DNA of 64,000 nt from Marinobacter panjinensis. GTDB lineage: Bacteria > Pseudomonadota > Gammaproteobacteria > Pseudomonadales > Oleiphilaceae. Positions 16,729-25,404 of this stretch are shown piece by piece. The stretch lies in the NCBI RefSeq assembly GCF_005298175.1, contig NZ_SZYH01000001.1, positions 372,001-436,000 of the forward strand, given 5' to 3'. A model generated the notes under the pieces. The model saw only the letters and a list, made by a program, of their open reading frames with translations. It was not told the DNA's origin and did not search any database. Every line of letters starts with the position of its first letter. Position 1 is the first letter of the stretch. The position numbers were made by a program, and so were the translations under genes.

Positions 16729-17265
16729 TTACTGATAGGGTGTCCAGTCCTGCATGCTGAGCTCAAACTCCCCAGCCTGCCGCCCGGAGACAAACAGGCT
16801 CACTGATGCCAGTTGACTGGTTTTCAGTGGCTCTGCCTCTGGCACCGTCCGGCCTCGCCAGGTAGGCACGAAATCACTGAACGGAAGCCGAATGCGGGTC
16901 CACTTTCCGGTCTCAGGCGTGAAGCTTTGCTGGTACACAATGCTGCGCCTGTCTGTGCTGTTGCGAAGCCCGATCTTGTAGGTCTTGCCGTCGCCCAGGG
17001 CAAGAAGTTCGATGCCGGTGTACTGAGAGGCATCGAAAGGTTCCGGCAGGTCCGCTTTGACGGAGGCAAATCCGCCGCCGTTATCCAGTCGGACAATACC
17101 GTGAAAGATGCCAACGCCGTCCTCTGAGCGAACAACGGTGCCGTCAGATTGCCCACCCATCACTCGGTCACCGAGGGGCTGCCAGATGAACTGGCTTGGG
17201 TTCGGACTGAACGAAACAAGTGTCGGGGTTTGTTTGGCGTTTCCGGAAATATCACGGCTTTGCAT
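16729..17265 (-). CDS. CIA30-family protein
   Basis: A 178-residue protein matching the CIA30/NDUFAF1 family, a galactose-binding-like beta sandwich. Visible signs are the early WQPLGDRVMGGQSDG, a middle FASVKADL and the closing SVSLFVSGRQAGEFEL. The eukaryotic relative assists complex I assembly. In bacteria the role is not established, although the neighbouring NADH-linked formate dehydrogenase carries NuoE/F/G-like parts, which makes the pairing curious. No signal peptide or lipobox is visible. It converges on the formate dehydrogenase gene with a 17-base gap. Confidence 0.8.
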   Translation of the reverse strand: MQSRDISGNAKQTPTLVSFSPNPSQFIWQPLGDRVMGGQSDGTVVRSEDGVGIFHGIVRLDNGGGFASVKADLPEPFDASQYTGIELLALGDGKTYKIGLRNSTDRRSIVYQQSFTPETGKWTRIRLPFSDFVPTWRGRTVPEAEPLKTSQLASVSLFVSGRQAGEFELSMQDWTPYQ

Positions 17266-17835
17266 AAGGTTACCTCTGCTAGCGACGGACCGGCGCCATG
17301 CCCAGGTGAGGCGCCCTTTGAGGCGGCATAGGCTATGGAGCTGCCAATGCCAGCGAGACCGGCTAGATCGTCTTCAGCCAGCTTGCGACCGCCTGACCGA
17401 TCTCTACCGGTGAGTCTTCCTGGATGAAATGCAGCCCCTTTACAGTGACTTCCTGCTGGTTCGGCCAACTACGACAGAATTCGCGTTGTGCCCCGATCAG
17501 GATGGAGCCCGGGCCGGCATTGATGGAACATATTGCGGTTGAGGATCATTCCTCAGGATAGGCGATTTGCTTGCCGTTTACATCGGCAAATTTTTTCTCA
17601 TAGGGCATGGTTTCAGACAGCATGAAATGATCTCCTCAGGATCAGGCTTCAGGACGAAGCGGGGAAGGCCGTTTGACAAAAACTTTGACGCTCAGTTGTT
17701 TGGCCACTAGTTTGATCAATTAAAGCACAACAATGAAGCGTGATGATGTGCGGCTGATGTCGCGCAGGGTACCGACAACAACAACCATGAATGAGCGGCC
17801 CGGATGGGAATATTCCGGCGCCACAGGGAGGGGAC
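17266..17835. other. Gene-poor region between CIA30 gene and TRAP operon
   Basis: Besides the dehalogenase relic (17363-17623), this ~570-base stretch holds the probable upstream region of the TRAP operon. I see no intact gene. A possible ATG at 17791 in frame with the binding protein lacks a good ribosome site and would place 15 residues before a clear signal peptide. Confidence 0.4.
17363..17623 (-). pseudogene. Haloalkane dehalogenase relic (ends kept, middle deleted)
   Basis: From ATG 17623, preceded by GAGGAG, the frame reads MLSETMPYEKKFADVNGKQ then IAYPEE and a TGA. This matches the N-terminus of LinB/DhmA-type haloalkane dehalogenases. Past the TGA the same frame continues INAGPGSILIGAQREFCR, SWPNQQEVTVKGLHFIQEDS and PVEIGQAVASWLKTI, then TAG at 17363-17365. 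This is the family's C-terminal ~50 residues with the catalytic His context GLHFIQED. A full gene has ~300 codons; here there are 87, so ~200 codons are lost. At the junction lies an inverted repeat, TGAGGA-ATGA-TCCTCA. The nucleophile and active-site lid are gone, so it is non-functional. Confidence 0.8.
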
Positions 17836-18810
17836 ATGAAGATAAACACGAAGCACCTGACCGCAATTATGCTCTGCGTAGTAATCGGAAACGCCCAGGC
17901 GGAGACGAATTGGGATATGCCAACGCCTTACGGTGATTCCAACTTCCACACCGTCAACATTCGCGAGTTTGCTGAAGACGTGAAAGAAGCCACCAATGGT
18001 GAGCTCAATATAACGGTTCACAGCAGTGGTTCCCTTATCAAGCATCCTGAAATCAAGAACTCTGTTCGCCGTGGCCTTGTACCCATCGGTGAGCTGATCA
18101 TGTCCCGGCTGGCCAATGAGGATCCGCTGTTCGAAGCGGATTCGGTTCCCTATCTGGCCAGCGACTACGATGAAGCCTGGGAACTCTGGCAGGCATCCCG
18201 GGATATGCTGGCAGAGCGCCTTGAACGCCAGCGCCTGAAATTGCTGTTTGCCGTGCCCTGGCCGCCGCAAGGCATTTATACGGAGTTCCTGGTGGAAACC
18301 GGCGATGAGCTCGAGGGTGTGAAGATGCGCGCCTACAACAAATCTAGCGAACGCCTGGCCGAGCTCTTCGGTGCGGTCCCGACTCAGGTAGAAGTACCGG
18401 ATATTCCGGTGGCGTTTGGCACCGGTCGGGTCGACGCTATGATCACATCCCCGTCAACCGGCGCCAATACGCGGGCCTGGGATTATCTGAGCCACTTCAA
18501 CCATGCTCAACTGTGGTTGCCGAAAAACATGGTTATCGTCAACGCCAAGAGTTTCGATGCGCTTCCCGAGTCCGCTCAAAAAGCTATTGAAACGGCCGCC
18601 GCTGAAGCCGAGAAGCGGGGATGGGAGGCCAGCAAGGCCGAGACAGATGCCAAGATCAAAATCATGGAAGAAAACGGCATTGTCGTGACCGAGCCCAGCG
18701 ACGCACTGGTCGAGCGCCTGAAGGAAGTTGGTGAGACAATGGAGCAGGAATGGCTGGAGCGTGCCGGTGACGACGGTAAGGAGCTGCTGGAAGCCTATCG
18801 CGCCCGCTAG
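17836..18810 (+). CDS. TRAP transporter periplasmic binding protein (DctP family)
   Basis: A 324-residue exported solute-binding protein. A signal peptide (KINTKHLTAIMLCVV then GNAQA) leads into the mature part. The family segment with KMRAYNKSSERLAELFGA and the strand VDAMITSP fit DctP proteins that bind carboxylates through a conserved Arg. I chose ATG 17836 because it follows GGGAGGGG and starts the signal peptide directly. The permease genes follow in order, so this is a complete P-Q-M system. The ligand is unknown; no regulator or catabolic gene is adjacent to suggest it. Confidence 0.9.
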   Translation: MKINTKHLTAIMLCVVIGNAQAETNWDMPTPYGDSNFHTVNIREFAEDVKEATNGELNITVHSSGSLIKHPEIKNSVRRGLVPIGELIMSRLANEDPLFEADSVPYLASDYDEAWELWQASRDMLAERLERQRLKLLFAVPWPPQGIYTEFLVETGDELEGVKMRAYNKSSERLAELFGAVPTQVEVPDIPVAFGTGRVDAMITSPSTGANTRAWDYLSHFNHAQLWLPKNMVIVNAKSFDALPESAQKAIETAAAEAEKRGWEASKAETDAKIKIMEENGIVVTEPSDALVERLKEVGETMEQEWLERAGDDGKELLEAYRAR

Positions 18811-18848
18811 TTGTCGGATAGTCAGGAAAAACAACCCGGAGCATATCC

Positions 18849-19388
18849 ATGCGCAGGTTTCTGGACTCTCTGTATCGATTCGGCGGCTACCTCTCGGCAC
18901 TGCAGCTGGCGGCTATCATGGCAATGGTGGTGCTCCAGGTGTCCGGGCGGGTTCTCGACGAAGCCCTGCAGGCCCTGGGAATGAAATCTCTGGGCCTGCA
19001 GATACCGGGTCTGGCGGAACTCGCGGGTTTTCTGTTGCTCGGGGCCACCTTCACCGGGCTGGCCTATACATTGATGGTTGGCGGGCATATACGGGTTGAC
19101 CTGTTGCACAGGGCGCTTCCGGAGAGTATTCAGAAAGCCCTGGACGTTCTGGTGACAGTAACCGCTTCGGCGATCACCGGATTCGCCATCTGGTACAGCA
19201 TCCTGCTGGCCTATGACAGCTATGACTATGGTGATCTTTCCATTGGCATGGTTCCGGTGCCACTCTGGATACCGCAAGCCGTGATGGTGGTCGGGCTCAT
19301 CTGGCTTCTGGTTGCCTTGCTCGATGTCTTGGTCGGGCTGATCACTGGTCGCATCCCCCATATCAAAGACCAGGCCCCGATGGAGTAG
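18849..19388 (+). CDS. TRAP transporter small permease (DctQ family)
   Basis: A 179-residue inner-membrane protein with four predicted hydrophobic segments (about residues 15-40, 55-85, 95-120, 135-160), the standard DctQ size and layout. It lies 38 bases after the binding-protein gene and four bases before the large permease gene. It should form the membrane complex with the M subunit. Confidence 0.88.
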   Translation: MRRFLDSLYRFGGYLSALQLAAIMAMVVLQVSGRVLDEALQALGMKSLGLQIPGLAELAGFLLLGATFTGLAYTLMVGGHIRVDLLHRALPESIQKALDVLVTVTASAITGFAIWYSILLAYDSYDYGDLSIGMVPVPLWIPQAVMVVGLIWLLVALLDVLVGLITGRIPHIKDQAPME

Positions 19389-19392
19389 AACC

Positions 19393-20697
19393 ATGGACAT
19401 GATCTGGATGAGCCTTGCGCTCCTGGTCGGGCTCCTGATTCTGCTCGCAGCAGGGCTTTGGGTGGCTTTTGCTCTGACGGCAACCGGCCTGGCTGCACTG
19501 TATTTCCTCAGCAACATTCCGATAGGCCAGAGCCTGTCGACCTCGTTTTACGGAGCCAGCGCCTCCTGGGAGCTGGCTGCGCTGCCCATGTTTATCTGGA
19601 TGGGGGAGGTGCTTTTTCGATCCCGGCTCTCGGAGGAGATGTTCAACGGTATTGCCCCTTGGGTGGGTCGCATTCCGGGCCGACTTCTTCATACCAACAT
19701 TATCGGTTGTGGTATCTTCGCTGCGATATCCGGTTCGTCGGCGGCAACCGCGGCAACCATCGGAAAGATGTCAATTCCAGAGCTCACCGGGCGAGGCTAT
19801 GATCGCAAGCAGGTTCTGGGCACTCTTGCCGGATCAGCCACCCTTGGCCTGCTGATTCCCCCATCGATAATCCTCATCGTGTACGGCGTTGCCACCGAGC
19901 AATCCATTGCCAGGCTGTTCGTGGCGGGCATTCTGCCGGGGTTGCTGTTAATGGTGATGTTCGCGGGCTATGTCGGTATCTGGTCCGGGATGAATCCCTC
20001 CGGCGTGCCCGCTGATGAAGAAGAATCCTTGCCGCTGGCGGAGAAGTTTCGCCGCAGCAAGCCGCTGATCCCGGTGGTGTTGCTGATTGTCGGTATCATC
20101 GGCTCTATCTATGCGGGATTGGCATCACCAACGGAATCGGCCGCGGTGGGTGTTGCCCTGGCGCACCTGCTGTCCTGGCGGGGCGGTTCCCTGAGCTGGG
20201 CGACCTGTATGGAAGCCCTGATGGGCACGGTGAAAACCTCCACCATGATCGCTTTCATTCTCGTGGGCGCCCACTTTCTGACGGTATCCATGGGTTTTAC
20301 CGGCATTCCACGGGAGCTGGCAACCTGGATCAATACACTGTCACTCTCCCCCTACATGCTGCTCCTGGCACTGACGGCATTTTTCATTCTTCTGGGCTGC
20401 TTTCTCGATGGTATTTCCGTTGTGGTGCTGACGACTTCGGTGATCCTGCCGATGGTACAAGCCGCCGGGATTGACCTGATGTGGTTTGGAATCTACCTGG
20501 TGATTGTGGTGGAAATGAGCCAGATAACGCCTCCGGTGGGGTTCAACCTGTTTGTGATCCAGGGGCTTACCGGTGACAACATTATCCGGATTGCGCTGGC
20601 CGCGTTGCCTTATTTCCTGCTGCTGCTTGCCGGGGTGTTCCTTATCACCATTTTTCCGGAAATTGTCACCTATCTGCCCGGCAAAATGGGGAATTGA
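19393..20697 (+). CDS. TRAP transporter large permease (DctM family)
   Basis: A 434-residue multi-spanning permease that drives solute uptake with the ion gradient. It has the usual IGKMSIPELTGRGYDR segment and many hydrophobic helices, including the C-terminal one ending in LPGKMGN. ATG 19393 follows four bases after the Q subunit stop. The stop overlaps the TTG that opens the next frame at 20694, but that gene more likely starts at 20757. Confidence 0.92.
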   Translation: MDMIWMSLALLVGLLILLAAGLWVAFALTATGLAALYFLSNIPIGQSLSTSFYGASASWELAALPMFIWMGEVLFRSRLSEEMFNGIAPWVGRIPGRLLHTNIIGCGIFAAISGSSAATAATIGKMSIPELTGRGYDRKQVLGTLAGSATLGLLIPPSIILIVYGVATEQSIARLFVAGILPGLLLMVMFAGYVGIWSGMNPSGVPADEEESLPLAEKFRRSKPLIPVVLLIVGIIGSIYAGLASPTESAAVGVALAHLLSWRGGSLSWATCMEALMGTVKTSTMIAFILVGAHFLTVSMGFTGIPRELATWINTLSLSPYMLLLALTAFFILLGCFLDGISVVVLTTSVILPMVQAAGIDLMWFGIYLVIVVEMSQITPPVGFNLFVIQGLTGDNIIRIALAALPYFLLLLAGVFLITIFPEIVTYLPGKMGN

Positions 20698-20756
20698 CCG
20701 ACCAAACCCTACTATACTCAGGCAAACGTCTGTCAGCCGTGTCAGGAGCATTGATC

Positions 20757-22244
20757 ATGAAGCCAGAATTCCCCGGACTACCCCAGTTGCTGCTGGAAAA
20801 AGACCAGTCTGTACCCGCTTCCTGGGATCTTGATCCAGGTGAGGGTGTTCTAATTCTGGTGCCCGAAGACGACCGGGAGGCCATAGACCATACACCCTGG
20901 TCTGATTTCCTGGAAAAGCGCCTTTCTGCGTATCCGGAAACCGCCAATCCCGTGTTTTTGTCCACGCCTGATGGCGGGCGAGCCGCCGTTGTGTTCGTAC
21001 CGGAACGCCTGCAGGCATTCAAAGCCCTGACTCTGTCGCGAAAGGTGATCGGCCCCCTGATTGCTGAACGGCTGGAGGAGGTCAATGTTATTTCCCTGCT
21101 GGATGACGATGAATCTTCATGTGCCATGGCCGAAGCCATTGTGGCGGCCGCACACGCAGCCCTTTTCCAACTGCCCAGAATTACGGGAAAACCTCCTGAA
21201 TCAAACGCCCTGCGGGCAATCCGTTTCTTCGGGGCGTTTGAAGAGGCGGACTTTGAATACGCTGAGGCAACCGCTGAAGGCAATAATCTTGCTCGCTGGT
21301 TAACGCATCTTCCGGGAAATTATCTGACGCCCGGCATCTATCGGGAGTTTGCCGAGTCACTCGCCAGACAGGAAGGTTGGGACGCGCAGTTCCATGACTG
21401 CGATAAACTGGAAGAGTTGGGCGCTGGTGCCTTTCTCTCAGTCGTCGCGGCCAGCCCGGTCAGGGACGCCGGCATTCTTCACCTGAAATACCGCCCCCCC
21501 GGGGTTGAGAGGAGGCCCCTCGCTCTGGTCGGTAAAGGGATCTGTTTCGATACCGGCGGAAGCAACCTGAAAGTGGGCGGAAGCATGCTGGGCATGCATG
21601 GGGATATGCAGGGTAGTGCTGTCGCACTTGGCGCCTTTCTCGCCATTACCCGCCTGAAATTCGACCAGCCGGTGGATTGCTGGCTGGCTTTGGCGGAGAA
21701 CCACATCGGATCCCGGGCGGTCAAATGCAACGATGTGATTACTGCTCTGGATGGCACGACCATTGAGCTGATCAATACCGATGCGGAGGGCCGAATGGTG
21801 CTTTCGGATACCCTGGCCCTCGTATGCCGGGAAAAACCCCGTGCCATTATTGATTATGCGACGCTGACTGGTGGCGTGGTGGCGGCTCTGGGCCAGCGAA
21901 TGGCCGGCGCGATAACGAATCGTCGGGAGTGGGTCGAGCCGATTATCCAGGCCGGTGAGCGTTGTGGAGAACGGGTGTGGCCTTTCCCGTACGAGGATGA
22001 TTACGATGAGGATCTGAAATCTAAAGTCGCCGATACGTTGCAGTGCAGAACTACCGGTCCAGGCGATCATATCTATGCAGCCCGCCTGCTGGGTCGGTTC
22101 GTTGACAAGGATATCGGCTGGGTTCATGTAGACATGGCATCGTCCGGCACACACACCGGCGGGCTGGCTCACATACCCACAGACGTCCAGGGATTCGGGG
22201 TACGCTTTGGGGTGGAGTGGCTTCAAAAGGTAGCCAGTGAGTGA
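20757..22244 (+). CDS. M17 leucyl aminopeptidase family protein
   Basis: A 495-residue zinc exopeptidase removing N-terminal residues from peptides in the cytoplasm. The metal and active-site motifs are present: FDTGGSNLKVGG with the metal-binding Asp and Lys, GDMQGSA, and the family signature NTDAEGRMVL. The N-terminal ~170 residues are the variable macro-like domain. I chose ATG 20757, 9 bases after AGGAG; an in-frame TTG at 20694 overlaps the upstream permease gene. It could be co-transcribed with the TRAP genes, but the functions do not obviously connect. Confidence 0.88.
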   Translation: MKPEFPGLPQLLLEKDQSVPASWDLDPGEGVLILVPEDDREAIDHTPWSDFLEKRLSAYPETANPVFLSTPDGGRAAVVFVPERLQAFKALTLSRKVIGPLIAERLEEVNVISLLDDDESSCAMAEAIVAAAHAALFQLPRITGKPPESNALRAIRFFGAFEEADFEYAEATAEGNNLARWLTHLPGNYLTPGIYREFAESLARQEGWDAQFHDCDKLEELGAGAFLSVVAASPVRDAGILHLKYRPPGVERRPLALVGKGICFDTGGSNLKVGGSMLGMHGDMQGSAVALGAFLAITRLKFDQPVDCWLALAENHIGSRAVKCNDVITALDGTTIELINTDAEGRMVLSDTLALVCREKPRAIIDYATLTGGVVAALGQRMAGAITNRREWVEPIIQAGERCGERVWPFPYEDDYDEDLKSKVADTLQCRTTGPGDHIYAARLLGRFVDKDIGWVHVDMASSGTHTGGLAHIPTDVQGFGVRFGVEWLQKVASE

Positions 22245-22270
22245 CGCAGGCGTATGGGGAAACTTGCCGG

Positions 22271-22894
22271 TCAGGTCTTACCTTCCTCAGCCAGCGCAAT
22301 CAGGTCTGCCCGGATGTCTTCAACACTCAGTTCAGGCCTGAACAGCAGGCGAGCGTCGCCCTCACGGTCGAATACGTAAACAGCGCCGCTGTGGGAGACG
22401 TTGTAGTTGCCTTCTTCGTCCGGATCGTCGTAGCCGAAGGTGGTGCGGTAGCGCTTGCTCAGTTCTCGCAATGCCTTTTCTTCGCCGGTAAGACCGATGG
22501 CCCTCTCACTGAAGAAATCCACGTAGCTGCCAATGCGCTCCGGCGTGTCCCGTCGTGGGTCCACGCTGACGAAGACGATCCGGGTGTCGTCCTGCAGTTC
22601 GTCGGGCATGTCCTTGACGGCACGGGAGAGCTTCTGGAGCGTTGCGGGGCAGACGTCAGGGCAGGAGGTGAAGCCGAAGAACAGCATGCGGATCTCACCG
22701 TCGGTGTCATCGGCGGTGAGGGTATCACCGGAGGTATCTGTCAGCTCGAACGCCAGTTCCGGCATCAGGCCGCTGATGTCCTTGCCATGCCAGGATCCGT
22801 CATCGCTGAAACAGCCCGCCAGGATCACCGTTGAGATAACCACGGCAGCGATTGGCAGCATGTTGAGCAAACGTGAACGGAACTGGATAGTCAT
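22271..22894 (-). CDS. SCO1/SenC-family copper chaperone, lipoprotein
   Basis: A 207-residue membrane-anchored protein of the thioredoxin-like SCO family, which delivers copper to the CuA site of cytochrome c oxidase or acts as a thiol reductase. The copper-binding CPDVC motif and the later His in NVSHSG are present. The N-terminus has a lipobox (ILAGC), so the mature protein is a lipoprotein facing the periplasm. ATG 22894 overlaps the ctaG stop (ATGA) and begins the signal peptide; longer frames upstream lie inside ctaG. Pairing with ctaG supports oxidase assembly. Confidence 0.9.
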   Translation of the reverse strand: MTIQFRSRLLNMLPIAAVVISTVILAGCFSDDGSWHGKDISGLMPELAFELTDTSGDTLTADDTDGEIRMLFFGFTSCPDVCPATLQKLSRAVKDMPDELQDDTRIVFVSVDPRRDTPERIGSYVDFFSERAIGLTGEEKALRELSKRYRTTFGYDDPDEEGNYNVSHSGAVYVFDREGDARLLFRPELSVEDIRADLIALAEEGKT

Positions 22895-23733
22895 GAATGG
22901 GTTGCCTTCAGTTTTTCGGAATAGGGGGATACTTTGCCATCCTCCCGCATGGCGCGGCGAAGGATGATCAGTATGCCGAGAATGCTCATCATTGCCGGTG
23001 GAATCCAGGTGAGCAGCCCGCCCAGAAGCTGATCGGTCTCCGGCGCCATCGGCCAGGCGCGACCGCACACTTCGTAAACGTCGTACACCATGCCTCTGGA
23101 GAACACGATGGTGGCGCCAAGCACCATCTGCGGTATCGCCACCAGCGCCAGCAACAGGATGCGTTTACCATAGCCCAGAGCATCGCTGGTAACGGGTGAG
23201 CGGGGGTCAAAGATCAGCCACCAGAACAACAGGCCGTCCAGCAGCATGCTCCAGTTCATGATCCAGTAGAGATCGCGGCTGAGCATGGCGTCGAAATGGA
23301 TCGGTGGCCAGAGCCAGAAGTAAATGAGGCCCACGAACAGGAAGGATGCAATGGCCGGGTGCTGAAGAAAACGGTATACCCATCCTAACGGCACCAGTGC
23401 GCGCCGGATACCGGGCTTGATCCGGCTGTAGAGAAAACGCATCACCGGCAGGGGGTTGGACAGCGCAATCAGGAATGGCCCCAGGTGGTGGAGGATCAGG
23501 TGCTGGCCCCGGTGAACGAAGAACATGTACTGGGAGTAGTAATCAAACCGGGTCTGCATGACGCCGTAGCAAATCATGACCCCGAACACGAACACCAGTA
23601 TCCGGCCACTGCCAGGACGGTCTTCCTCGGGCATTCTGAGCAGCCCATAACCATAGAGCCCCAGCACGAGCACAAAGCCCAGTATCGTCACTGGTGAGAA
23701 ATCGTAAGGTATCAGATAGTCTACGGCGGACAT
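22891..23733 (-). CDS. Cytochrome c oxidase assembly protein, CtaG (caa3 type)
   Basis: A 280-residue inner-membrane protein with about seven hydrophobic segments. It belongs to the Caa3_CtaG family: HRGQHLILHHLGPFLI and FWLWPPIHFDAML are typical His-containing segments. These proteins help load copper into heme-copper oxidases. The gene runs leftwards and overlaps the SCO1 gene by four bases, so both should be made together. The oxidase structural genes are not in the window. The kinase gene of the glycerol operon ends 108 bases upstream, on the same strand. Confidence 0.88.
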   Translation of the reverse strand: MSAVDYLIPYDFSPVTILGFVLVLGLYGYGLLRMPEEDRPGSGRILVFVFGVMICYGVMQTRFDYYSQYMFFVHRGQHLILHHLGPFLIALSNPLPVMRFLYSRIKPGIRRALVPLGWVYRFLQHPAIASFLFVGLIYFWLWPPIHFDAMLSRDLYWIMNWSMLLDGLLFWWLIFDPRSPVTSDALGYGKRILLLALVAIPQMVLGATIVFSRGMVYDVYEVCGRAWPMAPETDQLLGGLLTWIPPAMMSILGILIILRRAMREDGKVSPYSEKLKATHS

Positions 23734-23841
23734 CGGGCGTGCCTTAATGCGCTGGCGCGGTGCCAGGGAATTGTTGTTGGAGCAGGTTCAGAGTTTTACC
23801 GGACTGGCGGTTAAATTCAAGCGATTGTTGGGTTACGGGTG

Positions 23842-25404
23842 TTATTGAGGATACCCGGTGATATCCCGTATTTTCCGATACAGCGGTTGCAGTTGCGGGT
23901 ACATCTTCAGGTAGACCTCCCGGTAAAGGCGCTCGTACAACAGCCGGGATTCTTCCCGTGGATGAAATACATCGCCCACACGGGTCATGGCCGCAACCGC
24001 GGTTGCAAAATCCGGATGCAGGCCCAGGCCGACAGCGGCGTCGATAGCTGCGCCCAGGCCGGAGGTTTCGTAGGTATGGGGCCGTTCTGCCGGCAGCCCG
24101 AAGACGTCAGCGGTCAGTTGCATGGCCGCGTCGCTCTGGGAGCCACCCCCGGCCACACGGAGCTTGCGAATGGGAACGCCACTGCGCTTCTCGATGCGCT
24201 CCTTGCCTTCCCGCAACGCGTAGGCCAACCCTTCCAGAATGGCACGATAGATGTGGGAGCGGGTGTGGACATCGCCGAAGCCGATGATGGAGCCTTTTGC
24301 CTCCGGCCCCGGCTGGCGAACGCCCGGCGACCAGTAAGGTTGTAGCATCAGGCCCATGGAACCCGGTGGCACCGCCCGGACCAGTTCGTCGAATAACACC
24401 TCCGGTTCAATGCCTTTCTGTTTTGCCAGTTTCTGTTCCCTCAGGCCGAATTCCCGTTTGAACCAGCTCACCATCCAGAAGCCCCGGTAGATCATCACTT
24501 CTGTGGAATAGTGACCGGGCAGGGCGGATGGGTAGGGCGGCATCATCCGTACCGGTTCGACATAGCGTTTACTGGTGGTGTTGATCGTCGCTGTGGTGCC
24601 GTAACTCATGCAGCCGACTTCCGGGCTCAGGCCACCCGAGCCAAGGATCTCACAGGCTTTGTCCGAGGCTGCCGCAATCACCGGCAAGGTTTTGGGCAGT
24701 CCCAGGTGGGTCGCGGCGTCTGTGGTCAGCTCGCCGATCCGGTCGCCGGGTCTGACCAGTTCCGGCAGCATCTCCGGTTTGACCGGCATGGTCTGCCATT
24801 TGAAATCACGCTTGCCGGCCCAGCGGTGGCGTTTGTAGTCAAAGGGGATATAGCCCACCTGGCTGCCCACAGAGTCACGGAACTCGCCGGTCAGGCGGAA
24901 ATTAAGATACCCGGAAAGCAGCAGGAAATGGCGTGTTCTGGCCCAGATTTCCGGCTGGTTCTGGGCTATCCAGTTGGCCTGGGTTTTCTCGCGGAAACGG
25001 TCGACGGTGGGCTCCAGGCGCAGCAGCTTGAACAGCCAGCCCCAGGGGCCTGTCACGGGGCCTTCCACTTTGGCGTGGCGCTGGTCCAGCCAGATGATGG
25101 CCGGCCTCAGGGGTTCGCCGTTTTCGTCCAGATTGATGACCGTTCCACGCTGGGTGGTCACCGTAACACCAGCCACCTGGTCGGGATCGGCGGTGGTGTT
25201 CTGCCACAGCAGTGCGCATGCCTTGCCCAGGGCCTCCCAGAAGTAGTCCGGGTGCTGTTCCGCCCAGCCAGGCTGCTCGGAAAAGTAGGGCTCGATGTCT
25301 TGCTTGCCTTTGCCCACCAGATTTCCACAGGTGTCGAATAACAGCGCTCGAACGCTCTGGGTGCCGTTGTCGATGGCCAGAATCAGGGCTTCTTTGGGGC
25401 TCAT
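23842..25404 (-). CDS. FGGY-family carbohydrate kinase
   Basis: A 520-residue sugar/polyol kinase phosphorylating its substrate with ATP. The N-terminal phosphate motif LILAIDNGTQSVRALLFD, the substrate-site WAEQHPDYFWEAL and the C-terminal ATP-site VAGGGSQSDAAMQLTAD are clear. It is nearer to the broad FGGY/YgcE group than to canonical glycerol kinase GlpK. The gene overlaps glycerol-3-phosphate dehydrogenase by four bases as the last gene of a leftward trio. Context suggests glycerol, dihydroxyacetone or a related triose as substrate, but this is inference. Confidence 0.87.
   Translation of the reverse strand: MSPKEALILAIDNGTQSVRALLFDTCGNLVGKGKQDIEPYFSEQPGWAEQHPDYFWEALGKACALLWQNTTADPDQVAGVTVTTQRGTVINLDENGEPLRPAIIWLDQRHAKVEGPVTGPWGWLFKLLRLEPTVDRFREKTQANWIAQNQPEIWARTRHFLLLSGYLNFRLTGEFRDSVGSQVGYIPFDYKRHRWAGKRDFKWQTMPVKPEMLPELVRPGDRIGELTTDAATHLGLPKTLPVIAAASDKACEILGSGGLSPEVGCMSYGTTATINTTSKRYVEPVRMMPPYPSALPGHYSTEVMIYRGFWMVSWFKREFGLREQKLAKQKGIEPEVLFDELVRAVPPGSMGLMLQPYWSPGVRQPGPEAKGSIIGFGDVHTRSHIYRAILEGLAYALREGKERIEKRSGVPIRKLRVAGGGSQSDAAMQLTADVFGLPAERPHTYETSGLGAAIDAAVGLGLHPDFATAVAAMTRVGDVFHPREESRLLYERLYREVYLKMYPQLQPLYRKIRDITGYPQ

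Noticed and set aside
20694..20718. TTGACC and TATACT upstream of the aminopeptidase as a sigma70 promoter
   Set aside because: Spacer is only 13 bases, too short for a standard promoter.
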